Part shown: positions 54,536-63,049 of the stretch, piece by piece
How the letters are laid out: each line of letters opens with the position of its first letter
Position numbering within the stretch: position 1 is the first letter of the stretch
Origin: Acidobacteriota bacterium
GTDB taxonomy: Bacteria; Acidobacteriota; Terriglobia; Bryobacterales; Bryobacteraceae
DNA length: 64,000 nt
Direction of reading: 5' to 3'
Assembly: GCA_018268715.1 (NCBI GenBank)
Contig: JAFDVZ010000002.1
Span: 429,632-493,631 of the forward strand
Position numbers and translations under genes: made by a program
The notes under the pieces: model-generated
Database searches by the model: none
What the model was told of the DNA's origin: nothing
Seen by the model: the letters and a program-made list of their open reading frames with translations, nothing else

Positions 54536-55808
54536 GAAGCTGATAGGTCCACAGCAGAGCTTTGTTCATCATCGCCTCGCCAGCCCCGACTTCCACCGGC
54601 GACACCTGCGAATCGGCGCCGTAGCCGCCTTCCGACACCGCCTCGATGGTCGGGAAGTACTGGTGGTACCCGTTGCAATAACCCAGCAAGAACAAGTGCT
54701 TCACACGGGCTCGATCCTTCAACCGAACGGAGTGATTACTGAAGAATTCGCCCGAAACGCCGACAAAACCCAACTCGTCGCCCAGCATCGCCACGGTCAG
54801 CCTCGGGCGGACGCCCTCCTGGTATTCGTCGATGTAGTTAGGGATCAGTTCGGGAAAGAAGGCAGCGCTGAAGGCCGATTTGACGAACGGACTGTTGAAG
54901 TTGATTCGCGACGTGAATTGGAAACGGTCCTCGCGGACGACGGCGGGTTTCGTGAGATCTTCGGGCGTGGCGGCCGCGCGCAGTTTCAGAGCCTCGCGCG
55001 CAAGGGCCTGGCCAAAATCGGACGGCTCGGAGCGCCCTTCGCGGTTCACTGACTGATCCCCCGCGGCGCCCTGGAAGAACAAGGCCGCGCCGTGGGTTTC
55101 GGACGCGACGTAAGACTTCAGCGCGCCCACGTAATCGGCGGAGAACTCGAGCGTCTCAGCCGGCAGCATGGTGGGATGCGCGGCGAAGTTCACCAGCGTA
55201 GCGATGGCGCCTCCGTCCGCGCCGTCGATGCGAAGCACGGCGAGTTCGCGATCGCTGGGCGGATTGGGCAGCTTCGAGTGGCGATTGCGGTTGAAGCCCG
55301 CCAATTGGACCGACGCCGCGCCCAGTCGCGCGGGCGCCAGCTTGCGGTTCGCCTCATCCACGGCGTCGACGATCGCATCTTCAAGCTGCGCGTAATAACG
55401 AAGCGCGGCGTCGAACTTGCCCTTCCCCTTGCCGGGTTCATCGGTGAGTTCAAGCACCGGCCCGTGATGGGTATGGGACCCGGCGATGAACGAATACTCG
55501 ACGCCGCTTTCGGCCAGGATGCGCTTGCGGATCGCCTGCAGGCTGCGCTCGTTGGGCGACCGCCCGAGATCCAGGCTGACGAACGCGATCTTGCGTCCGC
55601 CCGCTTCAATCACCAGCGCATCGGCGTGCAGCGGATCCAGCACGCCCGTCGAAAGCGCGTCGTGACGGGCGCCGTAGCCCCACATCGGGACGGGCTCGCG
55701 CGGGGTGATGTCGCGGCGGGCGGCGCCGGCTTTCACTCCAGTCTGGGCAAGCGCCGGCAACGCCGCCAACAACAGCGCCGCAATCAGGCATCGCGCTTCA
55801 GAACGCAT
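54519..55808 (-). CDS. Secreted neutral/alkaline ceramidase-like hydrolase
   Basis: A 429-residue exported protein with signal peptide (LIAALLLAALPALAQ). The N-terminal neutral-ceramidase domain is recognised by KAGAARRDITPREPVPMWGYG, VSLDLGRSP, and the zinc-ligand region GSHTHHGP near residue 111, with NFAAHPTML later. It is shorter than full ceramidases (about 650-700 residues), so the C-terminal Ig-like part is missing, as in many bacterial relatives of unknown substrate. It may act on sphingolipids or other amides. It precedes the YihY gene and follows rpiB by 16 bp on the same strand. Confidence 0.85.
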   Translation of the reverse strand: MRSEARCLIAALLLAALPALAQTGVKAGAARRDITPREPVPMWGYGARHDALSTGVLDPLHADALVIEAGGRKIAFVSLDLGRSPNERSLQAIRKRILAESGVEYSFIAGSHTHHGPVLELTDEPGKGKGKFDAALRYYAQLEDAIVDAVDEANRKLAPARLGAASVQLAGFNRNRHSKLPNPPSDRELAVLRIDGADGGAIATLVNFAAHPTMLPAETLEFSADYVGALKSYVASETHGAALFFQGAAGDQSVNREGRSEPSDFGQALAREALKLRAAATPEDLTKPAVVREDRFQFTSRINFNSPFVKSAFSAAFFPELIPNYIDEYQEGVRPRLTVAMLGDELGFVGVSGEFFSNHSVRLKDRARVKHLFLLGYCNGYHQYFPTIEAVSEGGYGADSQVSPVEVGAGEAMMNKALLWTYQLRGKIK

Positions 55809-55824
55809 TCACATGAGTGTAGCG

Positions 55825-56277
55825 CTACCGGCTGTAATGTTGTTCGATGGCCTTCACCTTCGCAAGGCGCCGCACATGACGCTCCTCGCCGGTGAATCGG
55901 GCGGCGAGAAAACGTTCGACCAGTTCCCGAGCCACCTCGCCGCCGATGACTCGCGCGCCGAGCACCAGCACGTTCATATCGTCGTGCTCGACGCCCTGGT
56001 GGGCGGAATACTCGTCGTGCGCGAGTCCGGCCCGGATGCCGGGAATCTTGTTCGCCGCCACACTTGCGCCGACGCCGCTGCCGCACAGCAGCACGCCGCG
56101 ATCGGCCTGTCCCGCGCGGACAGCGTTTCCGACTGCTTCCGCGAAATCCGGATAATCAACGGGATCGGAGTTATGCGTTCCAGCATCTATGACAGTGTGG
56201 CCGAGTTGGCGGATATGGTCCGTCAAGATCGATTTCAATTCGAACCCGGCGTGATCGCTGGCGATAACGATTCGCAT
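55825..56277 (-). CDS. rpiB: Ribose-5-phosphate isomerase B
   Basis: A 150-residue LacA/RpiB enzyme that interconverts ribulose-5-phosphate and ribose-5-phosphate. Motifs are [21 protein letters not shown], the catalytic Cys with anion hole in [15 protein letters not shown], and [17 protein letters not shown]. Length is standard. The ATG at 56277 is preferred to a GTG two codons earlier. It diverges from the OsmC gene by 35 bp and is probably co-transcribed with the ceramidase and YihY genes. Confidence 0.95.
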   Translation of the reverse strand: MRIVIASDHAGFELKSILTDHIRQLGHTVIDAGTHNSDPVDYPDFAEAVGNAVRAGQADRGVLLCGSGVGASVAANKIPGIRAGLAHDEYSAHQGVEHDDMNVLVLGARVIGGEVARELVERFLAARFTGEERHVRRLAKVKAIEQHYSR

Positions 56278-56312
56278 CAGCACCCAGGATAGTACGAAGG
56301 AGGAAACGGATT

Positions 56313-56738
56313 TTGCAGCGCAAGGCTTCAGCGGTATGGAACGGTGATCTCAAGAAGGGTCACGGCAGCATTTCGACGGCGAGCGGCACGCTCTCCAACA
56401 CGCAATATTCATTCGGCACGCGGTTTGAAAACGGCGTGGGAACGAATCCGGAGGAGTTGATCGCGGCCGCTCACGCGGGATGCTTCTCCATGGCGCTTTC
56501 GGCGCAACTCGGCGTCGCCGGCCTGACCCCCACTGAGATCGCCACCCAGGCCACAGTAACGTTGGAGAAGGTCGGCGACGGCTTCGCCGTAACGAAGAGC
56601 CACCTGGATGTGACAGCGGTCATTCCCGGCGCCGACGAGGCGACCTTCCTGACGCTGGCCGGTCAGGCCAAGGCTGGATGCCCGATTTCTAAGCTCCTGA
56701 ACGCCGAAATTACGATGACCGCGACCCTGAAGGGTTGA
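56313..56738 (+). CDS. OsmC family peroxiredoxin
   Basis: A 141-residue OsmC/Ohr-type thiol peroxidase. Both redox cysteines are present, in [13 protein letters not shown] and [11 protein letters not shown], and the N-terminus [20 protein letters not shown] is typical of OsmC. It reduces organic hydroperoxides in the cytoplasm. It starts with TTG at 56313, nine bases after a strong AAGGAGG (56297-56303). The end overlaps the convergent methyltransferase gene by 29 bp. Confidence 0.93.
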   Translation: MQRKASAVWNGDLKKGHGSISTASGTLSNTQYSFGTRFENGVGTNPEELIAAAHAGCFSMALSAQLGVAGLTPTEIATQATVTLEKVGDGFAVTKSHLDVTAVIPGADEATFLTLAGQAKAGCPISKLLNAEITMTATLKG

Positions 56739-57588
56739 ACTCGAACAGGTGCACTCCGCTTGGATCGGTGGGCGGCGGGGGCGGCGGAAGTTCTCCGGGC
56801 TTGGCCGCCGCCCTCGCCTTCACGATGGCCTCCAACCGGGCGGGCGGGACCAGCTTCATGCCATCCCGCGCGTAGGTTCGGCTCGCGATGTCCCGCCAAC
56901 CGGCGCGTGTGGCCGCTTCCAAAATGTCTTCACCTTCCAGGTGGTCCACCGCCCGCATGGCCTGAATATCCTTGTACTCACGCATTCGCGTGGCGGCGGA
57001 CATGGCTGACGTGGAGACGTCCAGCAGCCAGTAGCGAACACCAGCCGCCGCGGCCTCCGTCGCGATCGACTCAATGACGGCGCCGGGCAGGTACATCAGC
57101 AATCCCTCAGTGATCAGCATCGATGGGCCCTCGCCGGATTCGCCAAACAGTCGCGCACGGGCGTCCGCGTCCACCAGGTCGACCACCATCTGCTCGACAC
57201 GGCAGTTCGGCTCCGCCCCCGCGAGCGCCTCCCGTTTGTATTCGAGGATTGGACCGAGATCCGCCTCGATCCATCGCAACGAAGGCGGCAGGGTGATCCG
57301 CCAGGGCCGCGTGTCGAGACCAGCTCCGGCGCTCAGGACGGTCCGCACGCCGCGCGCGGGAATCTCTTCGACCAGCAAAACGTCGAGGATCCGGCTCCGC
57401 ATGCCGACCCCGAAACACATCACCTGCATGCCGGGCAGCGCGCGGATGATCGCCAGACCGCGCTCGCCCGCGACACGCGCCGCCAGGGGATCGCAAATCC
57501 AACCATCCGGACGCTCCGTCTCGAGCGCGCGGCAACCGGCCGTCATCAGAGCGGTGTCGCTTATGTGAGTGATGGAATGCTCAGACAT
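56710..57588 (-). CDS. Class I SAM methyltransferase, LCMT-like
   Basis: A 292-residue methyltransferase of the leucine-carboxyl/polyketide O-methyltransferase family (PF04072 type). It has TALMTAGCRALETERPDGWICDPLA, a SAM site VRTVLSAGAGLDTRPWR, EADLGPILEYK, and LITEGLLMYLP. The C-terminus carries an unusual PPPPPP stretch. Substrate is unknown, probably a carboxylate on a small molecule. The ATG at 57588 lies inside the last 28 bases of the upstream isomerase gene; longer starts overlap it further. Confidence 0.87.
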   Translation of the reverse strand: MSEHSITHISDTALMTAGCRALETERPDGWICDPLAARVAGERGLAIIRALPGMQVMCFGVGMRSRILDVLLVEEIPARGVRTVLSAGAGLDTRPWRITLPPSLRWIEADLGPILEYKREALAGAEPNCRVEQMVVDLVDADARARLFGESGEGPSMLITEGLLMYLPGAVIESIATEAAAAGVRYWLLDVSTSAMSAATRMREYKDIQAMRAVDHLEGEDILEAATRAGWRDIASRTYARDGMKLVPPARLEAIVKARAAAKPGELPPPPPPTDPSGVHLFEFNPSGSRSS

Positions 57589-58511
57589 GACTTCGCCTCT
57601 CGGATGATTGAGCGCATGTACTCGGCGGCAAGAACGGCGTTCTTGTCCACGAAATCGAGGCCCGGGGCTTGACCGTCGATGAGCGGCAACGGGTGGCACA
57701 ACTCGAAGCCCGCGTATCCCCGGTATCCCACCGCCAGCAGACCCTTCGCCTCGCCCAGCGCCTTCTCATCGCCTGTCACAACGATGCCTTCGAGACCGAG
57801 GTCGTACTCGCCGCCGTAATGCCACAGCACCTGCAGCGGACCGATCTCATACACCGCGCCTTCCACCGCCGCTTCGTCCATTTCGTGCTCCAGGCGGGCG
57901 TCGAAACAGACCTTCAGGCTAGGCGAGGCGACTTCGCGGACCATCCGCAGCACATCGGCGTATCCTTCGATCACTGGCTTGTGGTTCTGGAGCGCGAGCG
58001 TCACGCCGTACTCTCCCGCCCAACGCGCCGCTTCAGTCAGGCCTTGGCGGCACCAGGCCCAGGTCTGCTCCGGCGTGAAATCCGCATGCTCGGCGCGCCA
58101 GATCGCCTTCGCGATGTCGTAACGCCCGCCGCCTTCGGGCAAAAGGGTGACGCCCGGCCACGCCAGGAAGACGCGCAGAAGGTTCGCGCCCAGTTCCGCC
58201 GTCATGCGAATCAACTCGCGCAAGTATAGGAGCTGGGATTCGCGATGCTCCGGCACAGGGCTGCTGAAATCGTTGTTGGCGGCCACCGCGTAGATCTCGA
58301 TTCCTTGATCCTCCGCGATGCGCCGCAGGCCGCGGCAGCGTTCGGTCGGCATGTCGAGCGGGTTGCCGTGCGGACGCTTGCCGTCGATCTCGACGCCTTG
58401 GTAGCCAAACCGGCGCGCTCGCTCGATCACCTGCTCGATGGTGAGTGCTCCGCCGCGATACCAGACGCCGCCGTACGTGATGCTGTAAAGGCCAAGCTTG
58501 ATTTCGCCCAC
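57561..58511 (-). CDS. Sugar phosphate isomerase/epimerase (AP-endonuclease-2 fold)
   Basis: A 316-residue TIM-barrel protein of the xylose-isomerase-like family: KLGLYSITYGGVWYRGGALTIEQVIERA, GVEIDGKRPHG, LLRVFLAWPGV, LALQNHKPVIEG and CFDARLEHEMDE, with metal-binding Glu/His/Asp positions. It likely isomerises or epimerises a sugar or cyclitol. A GTG at 58511 is preferred because an ATG at 58538 leaves only 8 bp to the divergent gene. The gene overlaps the methyltransferase gene. Confidence 0.88.
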   Translation of the reverse strand: MGEIKLGLYSITYGGVWYRGGALTIEQVIERARRFGYQGVEIDGKRPHGNPLDMPTERCRGLRRIAEDQGIEIYAVAANNDFSSPVPEHRESQLLYLRELIRMTAELGANLLRVFLAWPGVTLLPEGGGRYDIAKAIWRAEHADFTPEQTWAWCRQGLTEAARWAGEYGVTLALQNHKPVIEGYADVLRMVREVASPSLKVCFDARLEHEMDEAAVEGAVYEIGPLQVLWHYGGEYDLGLEGIVVTGDEKALGEAKGLLAVGYRGYAGFELCHPLPLIDGQAPGLDFVDKNAVLAAEYMRSIIREAKSCLSIPSLT

Positions 58512-58546
58512 GCCAGACAGTGTATCCGAAGCATACAATCGTCGCT

Positions 58547-60658
58547 ATGAATCGACGTGACTTCGTCATCACGCCCGCGGCCGCGCTGGCCGGGAACCTG
58601 TTCGCGGCCGAATCCGATACGCCGTGGCAACGCAGGATCCGCAGGCTGGGACAGACCAACATGACCGAGCACGATCCCGTAGCGCTGGACGTCGAGCAGT
58701 GGGCCGACTACTGGGCCAGCCTCAAAGTGGACGCCACGATGGTCAGCGTCACGGGCATCCTCGCGTTCTATCAAACCAAGGTTCCGTTTCACCGGAAAGG
58801 GAAGCACCTCGGCTCGCGCGACTTCTTCGGCGATTGCTGCGCGGCGGCCAAGAAGCGCGGCATCCGGGTAATCGCGCGGATGAGTCCCGATCTGAATTGG
58901 GAGGACGCCGTCCAGGCGCATCCCGACTGGTTCCAGCGCAACGCACAGGGCGAGCCCGTCCGCCACGGCGAAGACGCTCGCCTGTTCCGCACCTGTATGT
59001 TCTCCACCTACATGACCGATTACGTGACGGCGATCATGCGAGAGGTGAACTCGATGTACGACATCGACGGGTTGTTCACTAACGCGTGGCCACCGCTGGG
59101 GTCGATGCCGGTGTGCCATTGTGATCAATGCCGCCGCCTGCCAGCGTCCGGGACGCCGTCCTATTGGGAGAAGTTCAACGAACGCACGGTCTATCTGTGG
59201 AAATTGTATGACTCGATCGCCAAGGAGAAGCGTCGGGCTAACTTCTATTTCGCCAACTTAGGAGGCGGCATCCGCAGCACGGCGGATTTGGTGCAACTGG
59301 GCGAGTTATGCGAGTGGTTTCAGAGCGACAACCAGGGTCGCGGCGGCGACGACACCCCGATCTGGACGTGCGCCCTGCAGGGCCGGGTCTGCAATGCGGT
59401 CCAGAAGGGCAAGATGGCCAATAACGTGACTGGCGCGTGGTCCACCGGATCGCCGCGCTGGCGGAATGTGTATAAGTCGGAGGCCGAGGAGCGTATGTGG
59501 TTCAATGAGACGCTGGCTTCCGGCATGGTTCCCTACCATCACATCATCGGTGGCGAATATGGGATGGGAGCGGACCGGCGGTGGCTGGAACCAGCGCGCA
59601 AGTACTTCGAATGGACGGCCAAACACGACGCCCATTTCACCACTAAACGGTCGATCGCCAACATCGGCGTCGTGATGGGACAACGGACGCACCTGTTCTA
59701 CAAGCCTCCCCGCGGCGCGCAGATCGCGCAGTATATGGACGGGCTCTACTATGCATTGCTCGAAGGCCGGTTCCTGTTCGATTTCGTCCACGAGGATAAG
59801 TTGGCAACGGAGGAGTTATCCAAATACTCGGCGTTGCTGCTGCCCAACACCGCCTTGCTCAGCGACCGGCAATGCGCTCAGTTAGCGGCTTATGTGAATG
59901 CGGGCGGGTCTCTGCTGGCGACCTTTGAAACCAGCCTGTACAACGAAAGGAATGAGAAGCGTAGTGAGTTCGGCCTGGCCGATGTGTTCGGGATTCGCAA
60001 GGCCGGCGATCCGATTGGAACAACGGGCAACGCCTATCTGGCGCGGATCGAACGCTCGCACCCGGTCCTCAGCGGGTTCTCCAACACGCGGTGGATTCCG
60101 GGGGCGGAGAACCGGCTGCCCGTGGCGCCCGTCGACAACCCGGTGCTCAGCGTCGTGCCCGGATTCGTCGCCTATCCGCCGGAATTGTCGTATCCCGTGG
60201 AGCCGAAAACCGACGAGCCCGCGGTGGTGGTACGGGAACGTGGCGGGAGCCGGCTGATCTACTTCCCCGGCGATGTCGAGCGGACGATGTGGAAGTCCGG
60301 ACATACGGACCTGGCCCGGTTGTTGCGTAACTCGATCGGATGGGTGGCGGGCGGGAATCAGCCGGTAACGGTGCAAGGCGAGGGAGTTATCGAGACGTTC
60401 GCCTGGGAGACGCAGGCCGGCTTCGCGGTCCACGTGCTGAATTACACGAACCCGGCGATGCACCGGGGCTGGATTCGCGATTTCTACGCCATCGGGCCGC
60501 AACAAGTGGCGATGCGAATGCCCAAGGGGCGGAAGGTCAAACGAGTGGAGTTATTAATGGCGGAGGCCGATGCGCCGTTTCGAACCGAAGGGGACACGGT
60601 CCGCTTCACCATTCCCCGAGTGCTCGACTATGAGGTAGCCGCCCTGTACGCCGACTAA
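58547..60658 (+). CDS. Tat-exported GHL6/GH42-like putative glycoside hydrolase
   Basis: A 703-residue protein. The N-terminus MNRRDFVITPAAALAGNLF is a Tat-like signal. Residues 50-330 form a barrel of the hypothetical glycosyl hydrolase 6 type (IRVIARMSPDLNWEDAVQAHPDWFQRNAQGEP, DIDGLFTNAW, CHCDQC). A GH42-type trimerisation/class-I-glutamine-amidotransferase-like domain follows (LSKYSALLLPNTALLSDRQCAQLAAYVNAGGSLLATFE, quoted in part). Catalytic residues were not assigned. It may act on galactosides or fucosides. The stop overlaps the convergent DUF4159 gene by 4 bp. Confidence 0.8.
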   Translation: MNRRDFVITPAAALAGNLFAAESDTPWQRRIRRLGQTNMTEHDPVALDVEQWADYWASLKVDATMVSVTGILAFYQTKVPFHRKGKHLGSRDFFGDCCAAAKKRGIRVIARMSPDLNWEDAVQAHPDWFQRNAQGEPVRHGEDARLFRTCMFSTYMTDYVTAIMREVNSMYDIDGLFTNAWPPLGSMPVCHCDQCRRLPASGTPSYWEKFNERTVYLWKLYDSIAKEKRRANFYFANLGGGIRSTADLVQLGELCEWFQSDNQGRGGDDTPIWTCALQGRVCNAVQKGKMANNVTGAWSTGSPRWRNVYKSEAEERMWFNETLASGMVPYHHIIGGEYGMGADRRWLEPARKYFEWTAKHDAHFTTKRSIANIGVVMGQRTHLFYKPPRGAQIAQYMDGLYYALLEGRFLFDFVHEDKLATEELSKYSALLLPNTALLSDRQCAQLAAYVNAGGSLLATFETSLYNERNEKRSEFGLADVFGIRKAGDPIGTTGNAYLARIERSHPVLSGFSNTRWIPGAENRLPVAPVDNPVLSVVPGFVAYPPELSYPVEPKTDEPAVVVRERGGSRLIYFPGDVERTMWKSGHTDLARLLRNSIGWVAGGNQPVTVQGEGVIETFAWETQAGFAVHVLNYTNPAMHRGWIRDFYAIGPQQVAMRMPKGRKVKRVELLMAEADAPFRTEGDTVRFTIPRVLDYEVAALYAD

Positions 60659-61467
60659 TGAGTCATGGCGTAGATGAGATAGTTCACGCCGTAACGGTAG
60701 GCCAGGGAAGTCATCGCTTCTGGATATTGCGGCGAATCGGCGTATTCCCACGCGTCGCCCACATCCGTGTTGAAGTTCACCGCGACCACCATGCGGCCCT
60801 TGTCGTCGTACATGGCTCTCCAGGCGGGGTCCGCGCCTTCCGGTTGGTGAACCACGGTAGAGCCGCCCGGTCCACGCCAAAGATGGCGCGTTCCCGGAAT
60901 GAACGTGCGGTCCTTCTCGCGGATGTCGTAGAGGACGTGCATCGCGGAGTCCGACTCATCGATGTCCGGTATCTCGTGGCCCGGCAGCACTCGCGCCATC
61001 GTCTCGCGGAATATCTCCCATTGCTCCTCGCCCCAGAAATCGTCGACCACCAGAAACCCGCCTCTCAGCAGATACTCGCGAAGCGCCTTCGTTTCTGCGT
61101 CCGACAGGCCCCACCAACCCGTCTGGGTGGCGTAGATCCACGGATAGTCAAACAGGCGAGGATCAGTGAGCCGCAGATGGCGAGGGTCTCCAACGTCGAT
61201 GCGAGTCAGGCGGCGGACGCCCATCGAGAAGTGCTCGTCGGCGTCCGGCCAGTCGACCACCCACCAGCCTTCGCCGTTCGCTCCTCGCGAGGCGAAACCC
61301 CAGCGGCGGTGGAATTGCGGCAAGTCGGTGTATTCGGTTCGAATGAAGTTGAACTCGGCGGCGGACGCGAAGACCGGGCGCGGGCCTTCGCCGTGCTCGA
61401 CCCAGGCGCGTTGCGCCCATGCCGCGGCGACGAGCGCCAACAGTGCTCCCGCGACTGCGCCCCTCAT
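60655..61467 (-). CDS. Exported DUF4159 protein
   Basis: A 270-residue secreted protein with a signal peptide (AGALLALVAAAWA). The DUF4159 domain is recognised by FNFIRTEYTDLP, HFSMGVRRLTRIDV, DPRLFDYPWIYATQTGWWGLSDAETKALREYLLRGGFLVVDDFWG (quoted in part) and DGVNYLIYAMTH-like C-terminus. It resembles glutamine-amidotransferase-fold proteins without a known activity and is common in Acidobacteria. It sits 27 bp from the next minus-strand gene upstream. Confidence 0.85.
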   Translation of the reverse strand: MRGAVAGALLALVAAAWAQRAWVEHGEGPRPVFASAAEFNFIRTEYTDLPQFHRRWGFASRGANGEGWWVVDWPDADEHFSMGVRRLTRIDVGDPRHLRLTDPRLFDYPWIYATQTGWWGLSDAETKALREYLLRGGFLVVDDFWGEEQWEIFRETMARVLPGHEIPDIDESDSAMHVLYDIREKDRTFIPGTRHLWRGPGGSTVVHQPEGADPAWRAMYDDKGRMVVAVNFNTDVGDAWEYADSPQYPEAMTSLAYRYGVNYLIYAMTH

Positions 61468-61494
61468 CCTCGGACTATTGTACGCCGGCCCGGC

Positions 61495-62985
61495 TTACTC
61501 GCCGACTTTGACGAAGCGGACGGCCATGAACGGCTTGCCGGGCAGCTTCATTTCGAACTTGCCTTCGAAGGTCCCGCTCACGGGCTGGATGGTCATGGCC
61601 CAGGGATCGATGATATCGGCCCGGTATTTCGCGCCTTTGGCGAGTTCAAAGGTGTAATCGGCGGGTTGGTTCACGTCGAAATAGAACAGGTAATAACGAC
61701 CCTCCTGACCCGCGCCCAAATAGTACGTCGCGATGCTGTTGAGACCCTCCTTTGGGGCGTCTTCGAGGATCCGCCGCAGGAACGCGATGCGCTGGGGGCT
61801 TTCGCCGTGGAGCACGCCGCCTTTGGACCACCACAGCACATCGTGGGGGTCGAGATAGGTCTCGCCATGTCCGACATAGGCGCCCTGCACGGTCCCCAGC
61901 CAAAAGCGCCGGACTAACTCCTGGGCAGAGATGTTACCCCACCTCTGATGGATATTGCCCTCGTACTTGCATTCGTCGTAAACCACCGGCTTGCGCCACT
62001 CGGCGATGTAGTCGCGGGCTTTCTCGAGCTCCGACGTCTGGATGCTGACGTGCGTGACCCAGGGCTTGGCGTGATCGTAGATGACCGTCCCGTTGTGGAT
62101 GGAACGCAGGTGCTGGTACGGGTCGGTCTCCTGGACGATGCGGAAGAAGCGGTCCCAGTCGCCCATGTTCTTCGCCTTCATGAAGTCGTACTCGTTGGCG
62201 AGCGACCACCACACGTTACGAAACGAAGCCAGCCGGGCGATGAGATAGCGAAGATAGCGGTCGTCAACGGCGGCGGGCATCTCAGAGTAGCCCCAGCGGT
62301 CGTAGGGATGGAACAGAATCAGATCGGCCTCGATGCCGAGCGCCTCAAGATCGGCGACGCGCCGTTCCAGGTGGCGGAAGAACTCAGGCGTGAAGCGCGT
62401 GTAGTCGTTCTCGCCGGCGGCCGAACGCGGGAAGGGATAGTAGACCGGCTCGTTCGCGTTGAAGGCGTAATGTTTCGGGAACACGCACATCCGCATCTTG
62501 TTGAAGGGCGATTGGCGGAGCGTCGCAAGCGTCTGTTGCTCCAATGCGTCGCCCTGATGGACCCATGCATAGGACGTCGTGCCGATGGGCGTGTAGGGCG
62601 TTCCGTCCTCGTAGGCGAAGTGCGTGACGTAGCGGACCCGCACGGGTCCGTGATTGCCCTTGCCTGGCGGCGTCACGGTGAACGTTCCCGTCTGGCCGCT
62701 CAGCGGCGCGGCGCTGCTGAAGGTCGTGTAGCTCCATTCGCCGGACTCATCGGGCATGAAGCGGACCTTGTAGACGCCCTCGCCATCGTAGAACCCGTCG
62801 ACGGCGACAACGCGGTTGGCGAAGCGGAAGCGGGCGCCGAACGTCACGTCGAGGAACGGATTGCCGTCCGCGGGACCTTTCAACGTCAGCTCGAACCGGT
62901 CCCACCGTTCGACGCTTTGCGAGTTCGCGCAGTACAGCGGGCTGGCCGCCGCGAGGATCAACAGAAATCGGCTGAGGGAGCGCAC
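61495..62985 (-). CDS. Secreted DUF5060/DUF4038-type putative glycoside hydrolase
   Basis: A 496-residue exported protein with a signal peptide (LSRFLLILAAASPLYC). It starts with a DUF5060 beta-sandwich (SVERWDRFELTLKGPADGNPFLDVTFGARF), then a TIM barrel of the DUF4038 type (TPYTPIGTTSYAWVHQG, LEALGIEADLILFHPYDRWGYSEMP, NVWWSLANEYDFMKAKN, VVYDECKYEGN) and a beta C-terminal domain. ANEYD and YDECKYEG are likely acid/base and nucleophile segments, as in clan A enzymes. The GTG at 62985 matches the signal peptide; an ATG at 63063 would leave no room for the divergent promoter. Confidence 0.83.
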   Translation of the reverse strand: MRSLSRFLLILAAASPLYCANSQSVERWDRFELTLKGPADGNPFLDVTFGARFRFANRVVAVDGFYDGEGVYKVRFMPDESGEWSYTTFSSAAPLSGQTGTFTVTPPGKGNHGPVRVRYVTHFAYEDGTPYTPIGTTSYAWVHQGDALEQQTLATLRQSPFNKMRMCVFPKHYAFNANEPVYYPFPRSAAGENDYTRFTPEFFRHLERRVADLEALGIEADLILFHPYDRWGYSEMPAAVDDRYLRYLIARLASFRNVWWSLANEYDFMKAKNMGDWDRFFRIVQETDPYQHLRSIHNGTVIYDHAKPWVTHVSIQTSELEKARDYIAEWRKPVVYDECKYEGNIHQRWGNISAQELVRRFWLGTVQGAYVGHGETYLDPHDVLWWSKGGVLHGESPQRIAFLRRILEDAPKEGLNSIATYYLGAGQEGRYYLFYFDVNQPADYTFELAKGAKYRADIIDPWAMTIQPVSGTFEGKFEMKLPGKPFMAVRFVKVGE

Positions 62986-63049
62986 AAACGGGACGATATC
63001 ATAACTGGCCGGGCTGACCTCGAAGAGCGGCGTCGTGCACAATAGAACC